From NCBI RefSeq assembly GCF_014874095.1, contig NZ_JADBEB010000001.1, positions 4,030,001 to 4,094,000 of the forward strand: a stretch of DNA of 64,000 nucleotides, read 5' to 3'. Under the pieces are notes generated by a model. That model saw only the letters and a program-made list of their open reading frames with translations. It did no database searches and was not told the origin of the DNA. Position numbers and translations under genes: made by a program. The stretch comes from Plantactinospora soyae (GTDB taxonomy: Bacteria; Actinomycetota; Actinomycetes; Mycobacteriales; Micromonosporaceae). The first letter of the stretch is position 1, and every line of letters starts with the position of its first letter. Positions 26,222-35,545 of the stretch are shown piece by piece.

Positions 26222-26351
26222 CCCCGAACCCTAGTGCACCGCCCGACGTGACCGACCAGTTGTGGGATCGACCGGGTCCGACCCGGAGCAGAACGGCTGG
26301 GCGGTGCCGCAGGGGTTGGGTTGGCCGTTCCCCCGGGGCAGACTGACCGGC

Positions 26352-27494
26352 ATGGAGCAGCACCTCTACCAGCCGGTACACGACGAGTTCCGGGCGCTGT
26401 GCCGGGCGTTCCTGGCCCGCGAGGCGGTACCGCAGCACGAGCGGTGGGAGGCGGACGGCATCGTCGACCGGGAGGTCTGGCGCCGGGCCGGCGCCGCCGG
26501 GCTGCTGGGGATGGACGTTCCCGAGGAGTACGGCGGGGGCGGCCAGCGGGACTTCCGGTTCAACGCGGTACTGGTGGAGGAGATCGTCGCAGCCGGCTGC
26601 TCCGGCCTCGGGTTCGGGTTGCACAACGACGTGGTGGCGCCGTACCTGACCGAACTCGGCACGCGGGAGCAGCGGCGGCGCTGGCTGCCCGGTTTCTGCT
26701 CCGGCGACCTGGTCACCGCGATCGCGATGAGCGAGCCGGGTGCGGGTTCCGACCTGGCCGGGATCCGGACCACCGCCGTCCGGGACGGTGACGGGTACGT
26801 CCTCAACGGACAGAAGACGTTCGTCACCAACGGCGAGCTGGCCGACCTGGTGGTGGTCGTGGTCAAGACCGCGACCGACCGGGGCGCCCACGGGGTCAGC
26901 CTGATCGTGGTCGAGCGGGACACGCCCGGCTTCACCCGGGGGCGTCGACTGGCCAAGGTCGGCCTGAAGGCCAACGACACCGCCGAGCTGTTCTTCGACG
27001 ACTGCCGGGTGCCGGTGGAGAACCTGCTCGGGACCGAGAACAAGGGCTTCTACCACCTGATGGGCAACCTGCCCCGGGAGCGGCTCAGCATCGCGGTTGC
27101 GGCGGTGGCCGCCGCCGAACGGCTGCTCGCGATCACCGTCGAGTACGCCCGGTCCCGGGAGGCGTTCGGCCGGCCGATCGGGGCGTTCCAGCACAACCGG
27201 TTCCTGCTCGCCGAGCTGGACACCGAGATCACCATCGCGCGTACCTTCCTGAACCACTGCGTCGCCGAGATCAACGCCGGCCGACTGTCCGCGGTGGACG
27301 CGGCGAAGGTGAAGTGGTGGACCACCGAGTTGCAGAACCGGGTCGCCGACCGCTGTGTGCAACTGCACGGCGGGTACGGCTACATGCTGGAGTACCCGGT
27401 CGCCAGGGCCTGGCTGGACGGCCGGGTGCAGACCATCTACGGCGGCACCACCGAGATCATGAAGGAGATCATCGGCCGCGAGCTGGGCCTTTAG
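26352..27494 (+). CDS. acyl-CoA dehydrogenase (long-chain/isovaleryl type)
   Basis: 380 residues, full family length. FAD-dependent alpha,beta-dehydrogenation of an acyl-CoA, feeding electrons to ETF. N-terminal helical domain ('DVPEEYGGGG'), beta domain with 'AIAMSEPGAGSDLAGIRTTA' and 'LNGQKTFVTNG', C-terminal helical domain with 'YARSREAFGRPIGAFQ' and 'LHGGYGYMLEYPVARAWLDGRVQTIYGG'. The catalytic glutamate used by medium-chain enzymes (IYEG) is glycine here (IYGG); the E in 'NLPRERLSIA' is at the position used by long-chain and isovaleryl-CoA enzymes. Related to the FadE20 group by this feature. Monocistronic by appearance; copy B of the palindromic element lies 78 bases downstream. Confidence 0.93.
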   Translation: MEQHLYQPVHDEFRALCRAFLAREAVPQHERWEADGIVDREVWRRAGAAGLLGMDVPEEYGGGGQRDFRFNAVLVEEIVAAGCSGLGFGLHNDVVAPYLTELGTREQRRRWLPGFCSGDLVTAIAMSEPGAGSDLAGIRTTAVRDGDGYVLNGQKTFVTNGELADLVVVVVKTATDRGAHGVSLIVVERDTPGFTRGRRLAKVGLKANDTAELFFDDCRVPVENLLGTENKGFYHLMGNLPRERLSIAVAAVAAAERLLAITVEYARSREAFGRPIGAFQHNRFLLAELDTEITIARTFLNHCVAEINAGRLSAVDAAKVKWWTTELQNRVADRCVQLHGGYGYMLEYPVARAWLDGRVQTIYGGTTEIMKEIIGRELGL

Positions 27495-27572
27495 CACATC
27501 GACCACCGGATAGGCCCTCGGCGAATCCGGGTTGATATCGCCCGTACCCCGTGTTTCCATCCGTGCACGCGT

Positions 27573-27627
27573 GTATAGGAAGGGTCCCTTCCTATACAGA
27601 AAACGATAGGAAGGGACCCTTCCTAAC
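27573..27627. repeat. dispersed nested palindrome, copy B (variant)
   Basis: 55 bp, orientation as copy D. Arms read AGGAAGGGTCCCTTCCT and AGGAAGGGACCCTTCCT around TATACAGAAAACGATA. The central T and A differ from the C and G in copies C and D but still pair with each other. It lies between two codirectional genes and ends 23 bases before the MFS start. Confidence 0.9.
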
Positions 27628-27650
27628 CAGCAGGGCGGACGGGGAGCGGC

Positions 27651-29018
27651 ATGGCGACGGAGTTGACGACCGGAACGGCAAGCCGGGCGATCGCGGCGGA
27701 GCGGACGGATGTCCCCGGGATTCAGCGGCGCACGCTGTGGCTGCTCAGCCTCACCCAGGTCATCGGCGGGATCGGCATGACCATCGGGATGTCGGTGGGC
27801 GTGCTGCTCGCCGCCCGGATCGGCGGTACCGCGATCTCCGGCCTCGCGCAGAGCGCCTCGGTGGTCGGCGGGGCGCTGCTCGCCGTACCGGTGACCCAGA
27901 TCATGCGGTCCGTTGGCCGGCGACCCGGGCTGGTCGCGGCGTACCTGGCGGGTGCGGTGGGCGGAGCCCTGATCGTCGTCGCGGCGGTGACCGGCTGGGT
28001 CCCGCTGCTCTTTCTCGGCATGCTGCTCTTCGGCGGCGGCACCGCGGCCAACCTGCAGGCCCGGTACGCCGCCGTCGACCTGGCCGAGCCGGCACGGCGG
28101 GGCCGGCATCTGTCGATCGTCGTCTGGGCCACCACGATCGGTGCGGTGACCGCGCCCAACCTGGCCGCGCCGGCCGACGACGCGCTGGGCTGGCTCGGGT
28201 TGCCCCTGCTGGCCGGCCCGTTCGTGTTCAGCGTGCTCGCCTTCCTGCTGGCGGCCGGCGTACTCCTGGTCCTGCTCCGCCCCGATCCGCTGCTCACCGC
28301 GCGCCGGCTCGCCGCCGAGGAGGCAGAGGAGGCCAAGGAGGCGGAGGAGGTCGACGCGGTGCCGGCTCCGCCGGTCGCTGCGGCGGCCGGCGGGGTCCGC
28401 CCGGGCCGGCGGGACGGCCTGCGGGCGGCGTTCCGGGTGGTACGCGAGGTCCCCGCCGCCCGGCTCGGCATCTCCGCCGTCGCAATGGGCCATCTGGTGA
28501 TGGTCGGAGTGATGGTGATGACCCCCGTACACCTCGGCGAGTGGCACTCCGACGCCGACGTGCTGCGGGTGGTCGGCATCGTGCTGAGCCTGCACATCGC
28601 CGGCATGTTCGCGTTCTCCCCGCTGGTCGGCTGGCTGACCGACCGGTTCGGGCGGCGGGCCGTGATCCTGGGCGGCATCGGTACGCTGCTGGCCGCCTGC
28701 GCGGTCGCCGGGACCGCCGGGCACAACACCGCACAGGTGTCGGTCGGACTGGCCCTGCTCGGCCTGGGCTGGTCCGGGACCATGGTGGCCGGCTCCACCC
28801 TGCTCTCCGAGTCGGTGTCGGCCGACGTCCGACCCGCCGTCCAGGGGCTCTCCGACCTGACCATGGGGTTGGCCGGCGCGCTCGCCGGGGCACTGAGCGG
28901 GTTTGTCATCCAGGTGGCCGGCTATGCCGTGCTCAACCTGCTGGCCGCGGTCGCCGTCGTTCCGCTGGTGGCGCTAGCGTTGCGGACGGCGCCGCCGCAG
29001 GAGCGCGCCGGAGCGTGA
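27651..29018 (+). CDS. MFS transporter
   Basis: 455 residues with twelve predicted membrane helices and GGGGAG 5 bases before the ATG. Motif A-like 'QIMRSVGRRPGLVAAYLAG' follows helix 2 and 'GWLTDRFGRRAVILGGIG' follows helix 8. A charged loop with 'AAEEAEEAKEAEEVDA' joins the two halves. Substrate unknown; the weak conservation of other motifs fits a drug or metabolite exporter. Copy B of the palindromic element sits just upstream of its ribosome site. Confidence 0.88.
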   Translation: MATELTTGTASRAIAAERTDVPGIQRRTLWLLSLTQVIGGIGMTIGMSVGVLLAARIGGTAISGLAQSASVVGGALLAVPVTQIMRSVGRRPGLVAAYLAGAVGGALIVVAAVTGWVPLLFLGMLLFGGGTAANLQARYAAVDLAEPARRGRHLSIVVWATTIGAVTAPNLAAPADDALGWLGLPLLAGPFVFSVLAFLLAAGVLLVLLRPDPLLTARRLAAEEAEEAKEAEEVDAVPAPPVAAAAGGVRPGRRDGLRAAFRVVREVPAARLGISAVAMGHLVMVGVMVMTPVHLGEWHSDADVLRVVGIVLSLHIAGMFAFSPLVGWLTDRFGRRAVILGGIGTLLAACAVAGTAGHNTAQVSVGLALLGLGWSGTMVAGSTLLSESVSADVRPAVQGLSDLTMGLAGALAGALSGFVIQVAGYAVLNLLAAVAVVPLVALALRTAPPQERAGA

Positions 29019-29075
29019 GGCGCGCCCGATCGGGTGGACCCGGCTCGTCGATGGGATGGGAAGGAAAGTGTCTCG

Positions 29076-29276
29076 GTGCGGCTGACGGATTTCTGGACAC
29101 GCCTGGAGCAGACGTTCGGTCCGGCGTACGCCGGCAGCCTCGCCGCCGACCAGGTGTTGCCGCAGTTGGGTGGCCGGACCATCCGGCAGGCCCTCGAGGC
29201 TGGTGAGGAGACGGTCGTGGTGTGGCGGGCGGTCTGCGCCGCGTACCCGGACCGGGTTCCCGCCCGGCTGCGCTGA
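29076..29276 (+). CDS. DUF3046 protein
   Basis: 66 residues from a GTG with GGAAAG upstream. 'MRLTDFWTRLEQTFGPAYAG' start, 'DQVLPQLGGRTIRQALEAGE' and 'VWRAVCAAYPDRVPARLR' match the DUF3046 family. This small protein sits directly upstream of recA across actinobacteria, but its function is unknown. A recA promoter region with an SOS box separates it from recA. Confidence 0.92.
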   Translation: MRLTDFWTRLEQTFGPAYAGSLAADQVLPQLGGRTIRQALEAGEETVVVWRAVCAAYPDRVPARLR

Positions 29277-29353
29277 GCGGTAGAGTCCTACCGATCAACT
29301 CCGAAGCGTGATCAACGAGGCACTTACGGTAGTTTGGCGTGTCGTGCGTTGAG

Positions 29354-29369
29354 TCGTACACATGTTCGG
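29354..29369. promoter_or_regulatory. SOS box upstream of recA
   Basis: TCGTACACATGTTCGG matches the actinobacterial LexA site TCGAACnnnnGTTCGA at 10 of 12 specified bases. It lies 131 bases before the recA ATG, in line with LexA control of recA; lexA itself is in this window at 52.5 kb. Confidence 0.85.
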
Positions 29370-29499
29370 CTATTGTCCACAGCAGGGCGCCCGTCCACAG
29401 GTCGCGGCCAGCCGGCTGTTTTCTGTCGGACCGAGCGCCTAGCGTGTCCGCGTGACGAAAAGCTCAGCGAAGATGCCGGCGAAGGCAGGGGTGGCGACG

Positions 29500-30546
29500 A
29501 TGGCGGCAGGTCCTGACCGGGAGAAGGCACTCGACCTTGCTCTCGCTCAGATCGACAAGCAATTCGGCAAGGGCTCGGTGATGCGGCTGGGGGAGCGGCC
29601 GGTCATCCAGACTGCCGTGATCCCAACCGGTTCCATCGCGCTCGATGTGGCACTCGGCGTCGGCGGTCTGCCGCGCGGCCGGGTCGTCGAGGTGTATGGA
29701 CCGGAGAGCAGCGGTAAGACGACCGTGGCGCTGCACGCGGTGGCCAACGCCCAGCGGGCCGGGGGGATCGCCGCGTTCATCGACGCGGAGCACGCCCTCG
29801 ACCCGGATTACGCGAAGGCGCTGGGCGTGGACACCGACGCGCTGCTGGTCTCCCAGCCGGACACCGGTGAGCAGGCGCTGGAGATCACCGACATGCTGAT
29901 CCGATCCGGCGCGATGGACATCATCGTGATCGACTCGGTCGCGGCGCTGGTGCCGCGCGCCGAGATCGAGGGCGAGATGGGCGACAGTCACGTGGGCCTC
30001 CAGGCCCGGTTGATGAGCCAGGCGCTGCGGAAGATCACCGGTGTGCTCAGCAACACCAACACCACGGCGATCTTCATCAACCAGCTCCGCGAGAAGATCG
30101 GCGTCATGTTCGGCAGCCCGGAGACCACCACCGGTGGTCGGGCGTTGAAGTTCTACGCCTCGGTCCGGCTCGACGTGCGACGCATCGAGAGCCTCAAGGA
30201 CGGCACCGACGTGGTCGGTAACCGGACCCGGGTCAAGGTGGTGAAGAACAAGGTCGCCGCTCCCTTCAAGCAGGCCGAGTTCGACATCATGTACGGCAAG
30301 GGCATCTCCCGAGAGGGCTCGCTGATCGACGTCGGGGTGGAGCAGTCGATCATCCGCAAGTCCGGCGCCTGGTACACCTACGACGGCGACCAGCTCGGCC
30401 AGGGCAAGGAGAAGGCCCGCGAGTTCCTGCGGGAGAACCCCGACGTGGCGGCCGAGGTCGAGAAGAAGATCCTCGAGAAGCTCGGTGTCGGGGTGGGTGC
30501 ACCCGACGCGGCCGGCGGACCCGAGCTGCCGCCGGTGGACTTCTGA
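29500..30546 (+). CDS. recA: recombinase RecA
   Basis: 348 residues from the ATG at 29500 (start '[20 protein letters not shown]'); a GTG at 29452 would add 16 atypical residues. ATP-dependent strand-exchange protein for homologous recombination and co-protease for LexA. Walker A 'GPESSGKT', '[13 protein letters not shown]', Walker B '[12 protein letters not shown]', L1/L2 region with '[18 protein letters not shown]' and '[19 protein letters not shown]'. The C-terminal acidic tail is short. No intein, unlike some mycobacterial recA genes. SOS box upstream; recX follows after 23 bases. Confidence 0.98.
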   Translation: MAAGPDREKALDLALAQIDKQFGKGSVMRLGERPVIQTAVIPTGSIALDVALGVGGLPRGRVVEVYGPESSGKTTVALHAVANAQRAGGIAAFIDAEHALDPDYAKALGVDTDALLVSQPDTGEQALEITDMLIRSGAMDIIVIDSVAALVPRAEIEGEMGDSHVGLQARLMSQALRKITGVLSNTNTTAIFINQLREKIGVMFGSPETTTGGRALKFYASVRLDVRRIESLKDGTDVVGNRTRVKVVKNKVAAPFKQAEFDIMYGKGISREGSLIDVGVEQSIIRKSGAWYTYDGDQLGQGKEKAREFLRENPDVAAEVEKKILEKLGVGVGAPDAAGGPELPPVDF

Positions 30547-30569
30547 CGGTCGACTGAGTCCATACAGAC

Positions 30570-31298
30570 GTGGCTGGACGACGTGGTGCCCGTACGGGCC
30601 GGGGCTGGGACGCTGCCCCGTCGGCCCGTACGGGCGGAAGTGGCACGGGGCGTACCCGTCGGGGCGGCTCCGGAGGTTCGGGCGGTCCGAACGGCCCGGG
30701 GTCCGACGTAGCGGGTCGCCCGGTCGGCGAGGGGTCCGAGCCGGCGAAGCCGCGCAACGAGGCGGAGCTGGCGCGGGAGATCTGCCTGCGTCAGCTTTCC
30801 GCTCGACCCCGCACCCGGGCCGAGCTGGCGACCGCGCTGACCCGCAAGGGCATCTCGGCGGAGACGGCCGCAGAGGTGCTGGACCGCTACGACGAGGTCG
30901 GCTTGATCGACGACGCCGCCTTCGCCCGTGCCTGGGTGACCAGTCGTCATCAGGGCCGGGGCCTGGCCCGCCGGGCGCTCGCCAACGAGCTGCGCCAACG
31001 GGGGGTGGACGCCGAGACCGCGACCGAGGCGCTCGACGAGTTGGACGAGACGGCCGAGGCCGAGACCGCCCGCCTGCTGGTCGACCGGAAGCTGCGTACC
31101 GCCACCGGTAGCCCGGACGCGGTGTTCCGCAGGTTGGTCGGCATGCTCGCCCGCAAGGGCTATCCCGCCGGGGTGGCGATCCGGGCGGTCAAGGACGCGC
31201 TCGCCGAGCGGGACGCCGAGGCGGCCGAGTTCGCCGAGTACGTCGACCCCGACGCGCTGGCCGACACCGAGACGGAATTCGATCGGGACGGGCTCTGA
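30570..31298 (+). CDS. recX: RecA regulator RecX
   Basis: 242 residues, GTG start. The first 55 residues are a low-complexity G/R-rich extension; the RecX core follows with three-helix repeats: 'ICLRQLSARPRTRAELATALTRKGI', 'VLDRYDEVGLIDDAAFARAWVTSRHQGRGLARRALANELRQRGVD' and the third repeat around 'RLVGMLARKGYPAGVAIRAVKDAL'. RecX binds RecA filaments and blocks their extension. Located 23 bases after recA, presumably cotranscribed and SOS-induced with it. Confidence 0.95.
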   Translation: MAGRRGARTGRGWDAAPSARTGGSGTGRTRRGGSGGSGGPNGPGSDVAGRPVGEGSEPAKPRNEAELAREICLRQLSARPRTRAELATALTRKGISAETAAEVLDRYDEVGLIDDAAFARAWVTSRHQGRGLARRALANELRQRGVDAETATEALDELDETAEAETARLLVDRKLRTATGSPDAVFRRLVGMLARKGYPAGVAIRAVKDALAERDAEAAEFAEYVDPDALADTETEFDRDGL

Positions 31299-31376
31299 GC
31301 GGAGCGGTCCGGGTGGGCCGGGCCGCCGGGAGAATGCCGCTGATCAGCAGCCGTGGCTGACGGTTAGGATCGCGTA

Positions 31377-31865
31377 GTGGATCAAGAGGAGTGGGAACGG
31401 CGGTTATCCGATGCCTGGGCGTCGTTCGACCAGCGGAGCGAGCCGGAGTTCCGGTCCCTGATCGAGGAACTCGTCGCGGAACTGCCCGAGGGGAGTGCCA
31501 TCGGTACCTTCGAGCGGGCGTCCTCGTTCGATGCGACCGACCGGCCCGATCTCGCCGTACCGCTGTACCGGGAGGCGCTCGACCAGGGGCTGACCGGCGA
31601 GCGACGGCGCTGTGCGGTGATCCAGATGGCCAGCTCGCTGCGGAACCTCGGCCAGCCGGAACAGAGCGTGGCGCTGCTCACCGCCGAGCTGGACGCCGGC
31701 TCCGACCACCTGGACGACGCGGTGCGGGCCTTTCTGGCGCTCGCCCTCACGGACGTCGGGCGGGAGCGGGAGGCGACTTCGCTCGTACTCGCCACGTTGG
31801 CCCCGCACCTACCTCGCTACCAACGCTCGGTGGTCCACTACGCCGGACTGCTCGTCGAGCCGTAG
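31377..31865 (+). CDS. TPR-type small protein
   Basis: 162 residues from a GTG; TTAGGAT lies 9 bases upstream like a -10 box, so the message is probably leaderless. Helical pairs 'AIGTFERASSFDATDRPDLAVPLYREAL', 'RRCAVIQMASSLRNLGQPEQSVALLTAEL' and 'DAVRAFLALALTDVGREREATSLVLATL' look like tetratricopeptide repeats, a fold for protein-protein contact. Similar TPR proteins of about 160 residues occur widely in actinobacteria without known function. Confidence 0.8.
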   Translation: MDQEEWERRLSDAWASFDQRSEPEFRSLIEELVAELPEGSAIGTFERASSFDATDRPDLAVPLYREALDQGLTGERRRCAVIQMASSLRNLGQPEQSVALLTAELDAGSDHLDDAVRAFLALALTDVGREREATSLVLATLAPHLPRYQRSVVHYAGLLVEP

Positions 31866-32386
31866 CCGTAGCCGTAGTCCTCGCGACCGGGGGCGGCTGT
31901 GCGGTGGGACGCCTGCTGGGAGCGCTTCCGCCGGCCGTTTCGGCGCCGGTCGTCGGCCACTCGGGACCGAGTCGGATTCCGGACTCGCCCCCTTATGCCC
32001 GGCCCGATATCAGCGCCGCGTGAGCGTGCCGCTGCCCTGCGTCAGGTACCGCGTCGGATCATGAGTTTCTTGACCGAATGCCCCATCGCGACCTAGCCTC
32101 GCCTTAGACGAGTTTTCCCGACCATCGCAGGCTAAGCGCACAACATAGAACGCGTAACAGTACGGCATCACTTCGGCCAGTTCATCGGCCAGATAAGCGG
32201 TTACCGGGCGGGCCGGCTCGGTGACCGCAGCACCACACCCGGTCGTCAGCGGTGTCCCCGGGGGGCACTGCCGGACGGCCGTATCCTCGGCCAGCCGCCT
32301 CGGTCGGGCGTCGTGACAGCCGTAGGGCGCGCGCCTCACCCACAGGCGCAGCCCCTCCGGCGCCGGACGGCAAAGGGGAGGCGGCC
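31866..32386. other. intergenic before rny, no gene seen
   Basis: About 520 bases. A stretch near 32090-32170 is less G+C-rich and probably contains promoters. A leftward open frame spans it but has no plausible start or family. GTAGCC is repeated right after the TPR gene. Nothing else recognisable. Confidence 0.4.
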
Positions 32387-32443
32387 ATGACCGAGCGGGC
32401 CAGGGACAGTAGCGGAGCCAGTCACGTCGAGGTGACGGCGTGA
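32387..32443 (+). CDS. possible 18-residue leader peptide upstream of rny
   Basis: An ATG preceded by AAAGGGGAGG, one of the best ribosome sites in the region, opens only 18 codons. Its TGA is followed at once by a GTG (32444) that opens a 22-codon frame ending at 32512, five bases before the rny GTG at 32517. These tiny frames could be translated leaders coupling ribosomes to rny, but composition alone cannot prove it. Confidence 0.35.
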   Translation: MTERARDSSGASHVEVTA

Positions 32444-32516
32444 GTGAGCGCATCGGGCGGACCAGTGTGTCCGGTACCGCGGCTCACGGCGGCGCCGAAC
32501 GCACCGGGGTGACGAC

Positions 32517-34292
32517 GTGAGCACCCTCGAATGGGCACTGCTGGCCGCGATCGTCGGGTTGGCGGCGCTGGTGCTCGTCGCGATGGCGCTCGGCGCCCGC
32601 GCGCTGCGCCGGATCGGTACGGTCGCCGCGACGCCGGCCGTGGACGACCCCGCGTTCGTCGCCGAGAAGGACCGGCAGGAGCAGTCGCTGGCGGCGTTGC
32701 GGACCGCCGCCGACGAGGCGTCGTCGAGCGTCGACACCGCCAAGTCCGCCGCCGCGTCGGCCCGGGCGGACGCCGCCGCCGCGAAGGCCGAGGCGAGCGC
32801 CGCCCGCGCCGAGGCGCAGCGGGTGCTGGACACGGCCCGCGCCGAGGCGGACACGGTGCTGGACCGGGCGCACCGGCAGGCCGAGACCGACGCCGAGCAG
32901 GTACGCGCGGCGGCCCGGCGCAGCGGCGAGCGGGAGATCTCCCTGCTCGCCTCCACCACCCGGGAGCAGGCCGCCGAGGTCGAACGGCGAGCCCAGCGGA
33001 TGGACGAGCGGGAGCGACTGCACACCGAGGAGGTCGAGCGGCTCGCCGAACGGGAGCGCAGGCTGACCTCGACAGCGGCCGAACTGGTGGCCCGGGAGGC
33101 CGGGCTGGTCGCCCGGGAGGCGGCCCTGGTCGAGGCGGAGGAGCAGCAGAAGCGGGAACTGGAGCGGATCGCCGGCCTGACCGGCGACGCGGCCCGGGTC
33201 GAACTGGTCGACGCGATCGAGGGCCAGGCCAAGCGGGAGGCCGCGATCCTGGTCCGGGACATCGAAGCCGACGCCCGGAACACCGCCGACCAGCGGGCCC
33301 GGCACATCGTGGTCGACGCCATCCAGCGGATCGCCAGCGAGCAGACCGCGGAGAGCGTCGTCAGCGTGCTGCACCTGCCCGGCGACGAGATGAAGGGCCG
33401 GATCATCGGCCGCGAGGGGCGTAACATCCGGGCCTTCGAGTCGGTCACCGGAGTCAACCTGATCATCGACGACACCCCGGAAGCGGTGCTGCTGTCCTGC
33501 TTCGACCCGGTACGCCGGGAGATCGGCCGGTTGACGCTGGAGAAACTGGTGCTCGACGGCCGGATCCATCCGCACCGGATCGAGGAGGTCTTCGAGACCG
33601 CCAAGCACGAGGTGGAGCGGCTCTGCCAACGGGCCGCCGAGGACGCCCTGGTCGAGGTGGGCATCACCGAGATCCATCCGGAGATGGTCAGCCTGCTGGG
33701 GCGGTTGCGCTACCGGACGTCGTACGGGCAGAACGTGCTCAAGCACCTGGTGGAGACCGCGCACATCGCCGGGATCATGGCGTCCGAGCTGCGGCTCGAC
33801 GCACCCACGATCAAGCGGTGCGCGTTCCTGCACGACATCGGCAAGGCGCTCACGCACGAGGTGGAGGGCAGCCACGCCCTGATCGGCGCCGACCTGGCCC
33901 GCAAGTACGGCGAGGCCGAGGAGGTCGTGCACGCTATCGAAGCGCATCACAACGAGGTGCAGCCGCAGACCATCGAGGCCGTGCTGACCCAGGCGTCGGA
34001 CGCCTGCTCCGGCGGCCGGCCGGGCGCGCGGCGGGAGAGCCTGGAGGCGTACGTCAAGCGGCTGGAGCGGATCGAGGAGATCGCCGCCGGCAAGTCGGGC
34101 GTGGAGAAGGTCTTCGCGATGCAGGCCGGTCGGGAGATCCGGGTGATGGTCAAGCCGGACGACGTCGACGAGATCGGCGCGGCGGTGCTGGCCAGGGACG
34201 TGGCCAAGCAGATCGAGGAGGAGCTGACCTATCCGGGTCAGATCCGGGTCACCGTGGTACGCGAGTCCCGGGTCACCGAGATCGCCCGCTGA
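32517..34292 (+). CDS. rny: ribonuclease Y
   Basis: 591 residues, GTG start. Membrane-anchored endoribonuclease that starts mRNA decay. One N-terminal helix ('LEWALLAAIVGLAALVLVAMALG'), then a very long alanine-rich coiled coil (about 60-260), the KH domain 'GDEMKGRIIGREGRNIRAFESVTGVNLIIDD', and the HD phosphohydrolase domain with 'HLVETAHIAGIMASEL' and the metal-binding 'FLHDIGKALTHEVEG'; 'AIEAHHNE' follows. The coiled coil is longer than in Bacillus (about 520 residues in total there). A strong bidirectional hairpin lies downstream, before the convergent glu operon. Confidence 0.95.
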   Translation: MSTLEWALLAAIVGLAALVLVAMALGARALRRIGTVAATPAVDDPAFVAEKDRQEQSLAALRTAADEASSSVDTAKSAAASARADAAAAKAEASAARAEAQRVLDTARAEADTVLDRAHRQAETDAEQVRAAARRSGEREISLLASTTREQAAEVERRAQRMDERERLHTEEVERLAERERRLTSTAAELVAREAGLVAREAALVEAEEQQKRELERIAGLTGDAARVELVDAIEGQAKREAAILVRDIEADARNTADQRARHIVVDAIQRIASEQTAESVVSVLHLPGDEMKGRIIGREGRNIRAFESVTGVNLIIDDTPEAVLLSCFDPVRREIGRLTLEKLVLDGRIHPHRIEEVFETAKHEVERLCQRAAEDALVEVGITEIHPEMVSLLGRLRYRTSYGQNVLKHLVETAHIAGIMASELRLDAPTIKRCAFLHDIGKALTHEVEGSHALIGADLARKYGEAEEVVHAIEAHHNEVQPQTIEAVLTQASDACSGGRPGARRESLEAYVKRLERIEEIAAGKSGVEKVFAMQAGREIRVMVKPDDVDEIGAAVLARDVAKQIEEELTYPGQIRVTVVRESRVTEIAR

Positions 34293-34381
34293 CCCGACCG
34301 AACCCGCTCGTCGGCGACGGGGTTCGCCGGCGACGAGCCGGCCCTCCGCTTCGGCGTCACGGATCCGCGCTACAGACGGAA

Positions 34382-34415
34382 ACGCCGGCCACGACCCTCG
34401 GGTCGTGGCCGGCGT
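34382..34415. terminator. bidirectional hairpin terminator between rny and gluD
   Basis: A perfect 15-bp stem with loop CTCG (arm 34382-34396, arm 34401-34415). It is very G+C-rich and without a T-tract, placed between two converging transcription units. Confidence 0.85.
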
Positions 34416-34464
34416 CCTGTCGTCATCGGTGGAACGCGGATCCCGCACGGTGGCGGAGGACCGA

Positions 34465-35463
34465 TCAGGTGCCGTCGGCTCCCGCGCCCACGCTCACGCC
34501 GGCTCCGGGCTGCCCGGTCTGCGGCATCACCGACGGCGGGGCGGCCTGGGTGGGCAGGCCGCGGGTCTTGCGGCCCCGGGCCATCCGGCGCTGCGCGTAT
34601 TCGGCGAGCTTGGAGAGCAGGTAGTTGACCAGGATGTAGATGGCGCCGACCACCGCGTACACCTGGATCGGGTTCTCCAGGTTGTCGATGATGAAGCGGC
34701 TGACCCGGAGTACTTCCTCGTAGCTGATGATGAAGCCGAGCGAGGTGTCCTTGAGTACCACCACGAGCTGGCCGATCAGGGCCGGCAGCATGATCCGGAA
34801 CGCCTGCGGCAGCAGGATCATCCGGGTGGTCTGGAACGAGGTGAGGCCCACCGCGCTGGCCGCCTCCCGCTGTCCGCCGGGCAGGCCCTCCATGCCGGAG
34901 CGGAGAATCTCACCGATGACCACGCCGTTGTAGATGGTCAGACCGATGACCAGGTACCAGAGGATGTCGCCGAGGTCGACGCCCAGGTCGGGCAGGGCAC
35001 TGGCGACGAAGAAGATGGTGATCACGACCGGCAGGCCGCGGAAGATCTCCACGCAGAACCGGGTGATCAGGTTGAGGACCCAGCCGAGCCCGCGCAGCGT
35101 CACGGCGGCCGGCGTGGGGAACCCGACGTACCGTCGCTGTTTGAGGGTCTTGAGCTGGATCCGGAGTACGGCGAGCGCCGTACCGAAGACGAGCGAGCTG
35201 ACGATCGCCAGCCCGGCCGCGGTCAGGGTGGCGATGAAGCCGTCCCGCAGCCGCGCCCACACCAGCGGGAACACCTCGTTGTTGGGGTCGACCAGCGGAC
35301 CCCACTTCTCCATCGTGAACTGGCCGTTGTCGTCGAGCGGCCGGTAGACGAAGAGGTAACCGAGGCCGGCGATGCCGACGAGGGCGAGCAGGCTCACGAT
35401 CAGGGTCATCCGGCGGGCCCGTGGCCCGGGGGCGTCGTAGAGCACCGTCTGCTGCTGGCTCAT
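34465..35463 (-). CDS. gluD: glutamate ABC transporter permease GluD
   Basis: 332 residues, ATG behind GAGGTGG. Polar amino-acid type permease: about six helices, with the cytoplasmic EAA loop 'EILRSGMEGLPGGQREAASAVGLTSFQTTRMILLPQAFRIMLP' that contacts the ATPase. N-terminal extension and a proline/glycine-rich C-terminal tail beyond residue 300 as in actinobacterial GluD. Last gene of gluABCD, which imports glutamate. The stop is followed by the rny/glu bidirectional hairpin. Confidence 0.93.
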   Translation of the reverse strand: MSQQQTVLYDAPGPRARRMTLIVSLLALVGIAGLGYLFVYRPLDDNGQFTMEKWGPLVDPNNEVFPLVWARLRDGFIATLTAAGLAIVSSLVFGTALAVLRIQLKTLKQRRYVGFPTPAAVTLRGLGWVLNLITRFCVEIFRGLPVVITIFFVASALPDLGVDLGDILWYLVIGLTIYNGVVIGEILRSGMEGLPGGQREAASAVGLTSFQTTRMILLPQAFRIMLPALIGQLVVVLKDTSLGFIISYEEVLRVSRFIIDNLENPIQVYAVVGAIYILVNYLLSKLAEYAQRRMARGRKTRGLPTQAAPPSVMPQTGQPGAGVSVGAGADGT

Positions 35464-35545
35464 GCCGCCACCTCGCCGCGCTCGTTCACGTCCGCCGCCT
35501 TGTTGTTCGCACCCGTACCGGTCTCTGCACGGCTGTCCAGTGTGT

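Noticed and set aside
29277-29499. GTG at 29452 as the recA start
   Set aside because: Adds 16 residues absent from usual RecA proteins; the ATG at 29500 gives the standard N-terminus.
32010-32453. Leftward 147-residue frame upstream of rny
   Set aside because: No sensible start or neighbours and overlaps the rny leader; composition not convincing.
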